Part shown: positions 61,327 to 64,000 of the stretch, piece by piece | Layout of the letters: each line of letters opens with the position of its first letter | How positions within the stretch are numbered: the first letter of the stretch is position 1 | Assembly (NCBI RefSeq): GCF_025060755.1 | Contig: NZ_JANYUY010000037.1 | Span: 1-64,000 of the forward strand | DNA from: Paenibacillus doosanensis | GTDB lineage: Bacteria > Bacillota > Bacilli > Paenibacillales > NBRC-103111 | Direction of reading: 5' to 3' | Length of the DNA: 64,000 nucleotides | The notes under the pieces: generated by a model | Told to the model about the DNA's origin: nothing | The model's input: only the letters and a program-made list of their open reading frames with translations | Databases searched by the model: none | Position numbers and translations under genes: made by a program

Positions 61327-62278
61327 AAATCCCCCTTTTGTATGTACCCCAAAGTCTTCTATCTCTCTCTACTCTATAGTTATCAACTTCGATGGTCTCT
61401 TTTGGATTTGTGTGGGTAGCCGAATATGATTTTCCTCTCTTTACCCCGTTTTGTCAAAAGCTGCTGTAAGCCCCTTTAAGTCAGATCTCTGAAATATACG
61501 GTGAAAATCAGGGCAATTGGGGCAAAGCTCTTTGCCAACCAACCGTTTACGACTTATTTTCATCGATTATCAGCGTTTTTATATTTTTCATTGCGTTGTA
61601 TGGCGAACGCACTCATTCTCTACGACGCGTCCTGATTGCACAGCACCTCCCTACCGTAATGTACGGTCTCTCTAAGAGACGAAATCTCACGACTGCTCCA
61701 TGCTGTATAACGGCCGTTTACCGGCCGCCGGGAACGGTATCCCCCACTATGATACAACAATTCCACAGTGTGTACAAATTCGGAAGAATCTGCCGATTGC
61801 CATGCGAATCCGCTGCTGCCGCAGGACTTTCCCGGTTTCTCGCGTTCCGCCCTCACCGCTCGGGCCCTTAAGAAAGAGCGTTCCCGAAACTCGTCGAATG
61901 CGGCGAATACCCGCTCGCGCTGCTGCAATTCCCTGCTAGCCTCCTATACGGCTCCTCCCATGAAAACAGGGCGAAATACCCATCGGGCTTCGCCGCAATT
62001 CTTCTTCATTCGGGCCGGGTCGACAGCGGTCTTTCGTTAATGCCTTAAGCCGATCGGCGCAGAGGCCGGGTCAGGGATAGCTGCCGGGGATTCCGGATAT
62101 AATAAAAGGAAATTATATGAAAAAGCCTCTGTCCGAGCCGATCAAAGATGAGCGAACGCGTCCTGTGGTGCAGCAGATTTAGTATTCATTTGATATTCCA
62201 TTAACAATTGCGGATTACAATATGTATATGCGTTACAAGGACAGCTTATCCCATTTTTCTTGAAGGAGGCCTACGTTC
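61327..62278. other. 952-bp intergenic region without supported gene
   Basis: No reading frame shows recognisable protein features; several frames of 60-100 codons overlap each other on both strands. Two perfect overlapping 15-bp palindromes lie at 61653-61680 (see separate entry). Around 61712-61728 a GC-rich hairpin (CGGCC...GGCCG) is seen. A 21-codon frame from ATG 62117 with AAAAGGA just upstream could be a micropeptide, but is weakly supported. The right edge has AAGGAGG for the PAP2 gene. Confidence 0.4.
61653..61680. repeat. Two overlapping perfect palindromes
   Basis: ACCGTA-ATG-TACGGT (61653-61667) overlaps by two bases with GTCTCT-CTA-AGAGAC (61666-61680). Each has 6-bp arms and a 3-base centre. 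Confidence 0.7.
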
Positions 62279-62806
62279 ATGAGCCGGGTTTTCTCATGGC
62301 TGCAGCAGCGCGAGCGACGCGTGTTTTATTGGATGAACCGCCGGCTCCGGCATTCCGCGCTGAACGTTTTGTTTCATGCCGCAACCCATCTAGGCGGTGC
62401 CGCGTTTACGATCGCCGCCGCTCTTTCCTTAAGCTTGTTCGGTTCGGGCAGCCTGCAGTGGATCGGCCTGCATTGCTGCGCAACGCTTGCGCTTAGTCAC
62501 ATTCCGGTAGCCGTTATGAAACGGGTCTACCCGCGGCTTCGCCCTTATCTTGATCTTCCCGGCATTCATACATGCAAAAATCCGCTGACCGATCATTCTT
62601 TCCCGTCGGGCCATACGACGGCCTGCTTCGCCATTGCGCTTCCTATTGCTTACGCGCTGCCGTGGCTTAGTCCTATTTTACTTCCTGTTGCATTCTTTGT
62701 TGGCTTGTCGCGTATATATTTAGGACTGCACTATCCATCCGACTGCTTGGCGGGCCTGCTCATCGCCGCAGCCGCGGCTTGGGCCACCGCTCCTTTTATC
62801 GGCTGA
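62279..62806 (+). CDS. PAP2-family phosphatase (undecaprenyl-diphosphatase-like)
   Basis: A 175-residue membrane phosphatase with the three catalytic motifs: KRVYPRLRPY (K-x6-R-P, near residue 80), PSGHTT (near 110, catalytic His) and SRIYLGLHYPSDCLAG (S-R-x5-H-x3-D, near 145). Five or six membrane segments surround them. Such enzymes remove phosphate from undecaprenyl diphosphate or other lipid phosphates at the outer face of the membrane. AAGGAGG is spaced 9 bases from ATG 62279. The next gene, a lipid glycosyltransferase, follows after 89 bases on the same strand, so lipid metabolism is a shared theme. Confidence 0.87.
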   Translation: MSRVFSWLQQRERRVFYWMNRRLRHSALNVLFHAATHLGGAAFTIAAALSLSLFGSGSLQWIGLHCCATLALSHIPVAVMKRVYPRLRPYLDLPGIHTCKNPLTDHSFPSGHTTACFAIALPIAYALPWLSPILLPVAFFVGLSRIYLGLHYPSDCLAGLLIAAAAAWATAPFIG

Positions 62807-62895
62807 CAGCCTTGCGGTCCGGTTTGATCCGGGGATAGCGGCGGCAATGCGTTATTTGTTGGAAAATCCATTGTCACAAGGTATGGTGAAGCGCT

Positions 62896-64000
62896 ATGCG
62901 TAAAAAAAGGGTCTTGCTATTATCCGAAGGCTTCGGAGCCGGACATACTCAAGCCGCTCACGCCCTTTCCCGAGGCCTTCGCATGCTGTCGCCCGATATC
63001 CAGACGCGAGTTTTGGAGCTCGGCTCTTTTCTCCATCCAACGCTGGCTCCCTGGATTTTTACCGCTTACCGCAAGACCGTTACATCGCAGCCCAAGCTGT
63101 ACGGAATGATGTACCGATACAAACATAAGAAATCTTTAAACCGCTTCACCCGGCTCGCGCTGCACCGGATTTTCTATGCTCATGCGGCCGAAGTCATCGC
63201 GCAGCTGCGTCCCGATACGGTCGTCTGCACACACCCGTTCCCAAGTGCCGTCATCTCCCGGCTGAAGCGAACCGGTCTGAACGTCCCTTTGTGCACCGTC
63301 ATTACCGATTATGATGCTCACGGTACCTGGGTTAGTCCGGAAGTGAACAAATATCTGGTATCGACTCCCGATGTGAAGCGGCAGCTGCTCGCACGCGGCG
63401 TCGCGGCCGACAGTGTGGAGGTGACGGGAATCCCCGTCCACCCCAACTTCTGGGAGCCGCATAACCGCGAGGAGCTGCGGACGCGCTTCCGGCTGAAGGC
63501 AATGCCAACCGTGCTGATAATGGGGGGCGGCTGGGGGCTTATGGACAGCGAGCCGTTTCTGCAGCATTTTACGCGTTGGCGGGATCGCATTCAACTGATC
63601 CTCTGCCTCGGGAACAACGAGAAGGCGCTGCAGGCGCTGTCCGAAGACGAGCGCTTCCGGCACGAAAACATTCGGCTGCTGGGGTTCACCAAAGAAGTCG
63701 ACAAATGGATGGACGTGTCGGATCTGCTCATTACCAAGCCCGGCGGAATGACTTGTACGGAAGCGCTGGCCAAAGGGATTCCCATGCTGTTCTACAAGCC
63801 TATTCCGGGGCAGGAGGAAGAAAATCTGCAGTATTTCACCGAACACGGATTCGGCGAACAGATCCGATCGGAGGAAACGATCGAATATTGGTTCAAGCTG
63901 CTGATCAGCCGTTATCCCGATATGCAAAAACGCCGCATTCGCTTAAATCCGCAAACGAGCGGCTACAATCCGATGAACTCGATCCACGCGATTATGGATA
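62896..64000 (+). CDS. Diacylglycerol glucosyltransferase-like protein (UgtP/MGDG-synthase family), 3' end outside window
   Basis: At least 368 residues, with no stop before the window ends. The N-terminus is KKRVLLLSEGFGAGHTQAAHAL, the acceptor-binding motif of MGDG synthases and UgtP. Further on, TVVCTHPFPSAV, VITDYDAHGTW, VEVTGIPVHP (near 175) and the donor-binding block LITKPGGMTCTEALAKGIPM (near 280-300) are diagnostic GT28-type features. Such enzymes transfer glucose or galactose from a UDP-sugar to diacylglycerol, making glycolipids and the anchor of lipoteichoic acid. ATG 62896 follows GGTGA. The frame was read directly from the sequence; the C-terminal end cannot be judged. Confidence 0.88.
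   Translation, partial: MRKKRVLLLSEGFGAGHTQAAHALSRGLRMLSPDIQTRVLELGSFLHPTLAPWIFTAYRKTVTSQPKLYGMMYRYKHKKSLNRFTRLALHRIFYAHAAEVIAQLRPDTVVCTHPFPSAVISRLKRTGLNVPLCTVITDYDAHGTWVSPEVNKYLVSTPDVKRQLLARGVAADSVEVTGIPVHPNFWEPHNREELRTRFRLKAMPTVLIMGGGWGLMDSEPFLQHFTRWRDRIQLILCLGNNEKALQALSEDERFRHENIRLLGFTKEVDKWMDVSDLLITKPGGMTCTEALAKGIPMLFYKPIPGQEEENLQYFTEHGFGEQIRSEETIEYWFKLLISRYPDMQKRRIRLNPQTSGYNPMNSIHAIMD

Noticed and set aside
61620-61928. 102-codon frame on the - strand in the large gap
   Set aside because: Several overlapping frames of similar length exist on both strands; no ribosome binding site or family features.
62117-62182. 21-codon frame with AAAAGGA just upstream
   Set aside because: Short, highly charged, no family and no supporting context; could be real but evidence is too thin to list as a gene.

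Overview
The window looks like chromosomal DNA of a spore-forming member of the Firmicutes, most likely Paenibacillaceae. This rests on strong GGAGG-type ribosome binding sites, frequent GTG/TTG starts, a GerPF-type germination protein, a YjcZ-family peptide, a SigI/RsgI pair, a T-box leader on ilvB, the infC-rpmI-rplT operon with an ATT start, a YhgE/Pip protein, PAS-type sporulation-like kinases and large hybrid kinases. Most of the window is moderately GC-rich. The exception is about 49.0-54.5 kb, which is clearly more AT-rich. I saw no tRNA, rRNA, CRISPR array or complete insertion sequence.

Layout. 0-0.5 kb: 5' end of an IS110-family transposase and its structured non-coding flank. 0.5-5.6 kb: formaldehyde-fixing hxlAB, a molybdopterin oxidoreductase and a frameshifted MFS gene. 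5.7-8 kb: a lipoprotein and a secreted protein with four SH3-like repeats. 8-19 kb: membrane proteins, exporters and stress genes (DUF2269 behind a TetR-type operator, yhgE, a Gfo/Idh/MocA oxidoreductase, MFS exporters, a MerR-MFS operon, a phosphoesterase, catalase). A cluster of DnaA boxes sits at 14.2 kb. 19-28 kb: signalling (CheY, a double-kinase hybrid sensor with a SARP-like response regulator, a DUF4062-GAF gene coupled to a 61-residue protein, a multi-PAS kinase). 28-35 kb: oxidoreductases, sigI-rsgI and small unknown proteins. 35-44.8 kb: GH15 glucoamylase-like enzyme, DHA2 exporter, bactofilin, gcvH, PerR-box peroxiredoxin, leuB, gerPF-like, aminotransferase, yjcZ. 45-49 kb: ilvBNC behind a T-box leader. 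49-54 kb: AT-rich glycosylation cluster. 54-64 kb: a MshEN-glycosyltransferase fusion with manC, infC-rpmI-rplT, a second GT2, a PAP2 phosphatase and the start of a UgtP-like glycosyltransferase.

How the genes may work together. hxlA and hxlB convert formaldehyde plus ribulose 5-phosphate to fructose 6-phosphate. The kinase at 19.7-22.8 kb and the regulator at 22.8-24.0 kb form a two-component unit. sigI and rsgI form an autoregulated sigma/anti-sigma unit, with visible SigI-type and sigma-A-type promoters. The AT-rich cluster has a polyprenyl-phosphate glycosyltransferase, an SMR-type putative flippase and a polytopic GT-C-like transferase, as in three-component cell-surface glycosylation, plus two possible sugar-modifying enzymes. 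The neighbouring manC / coiled-coil / MshEN-GT2 operon looks like a cyclic-di-GMP-responsive exopolysaccharide unit. Function statements are by recognition of sequence motifs; no database search was run.
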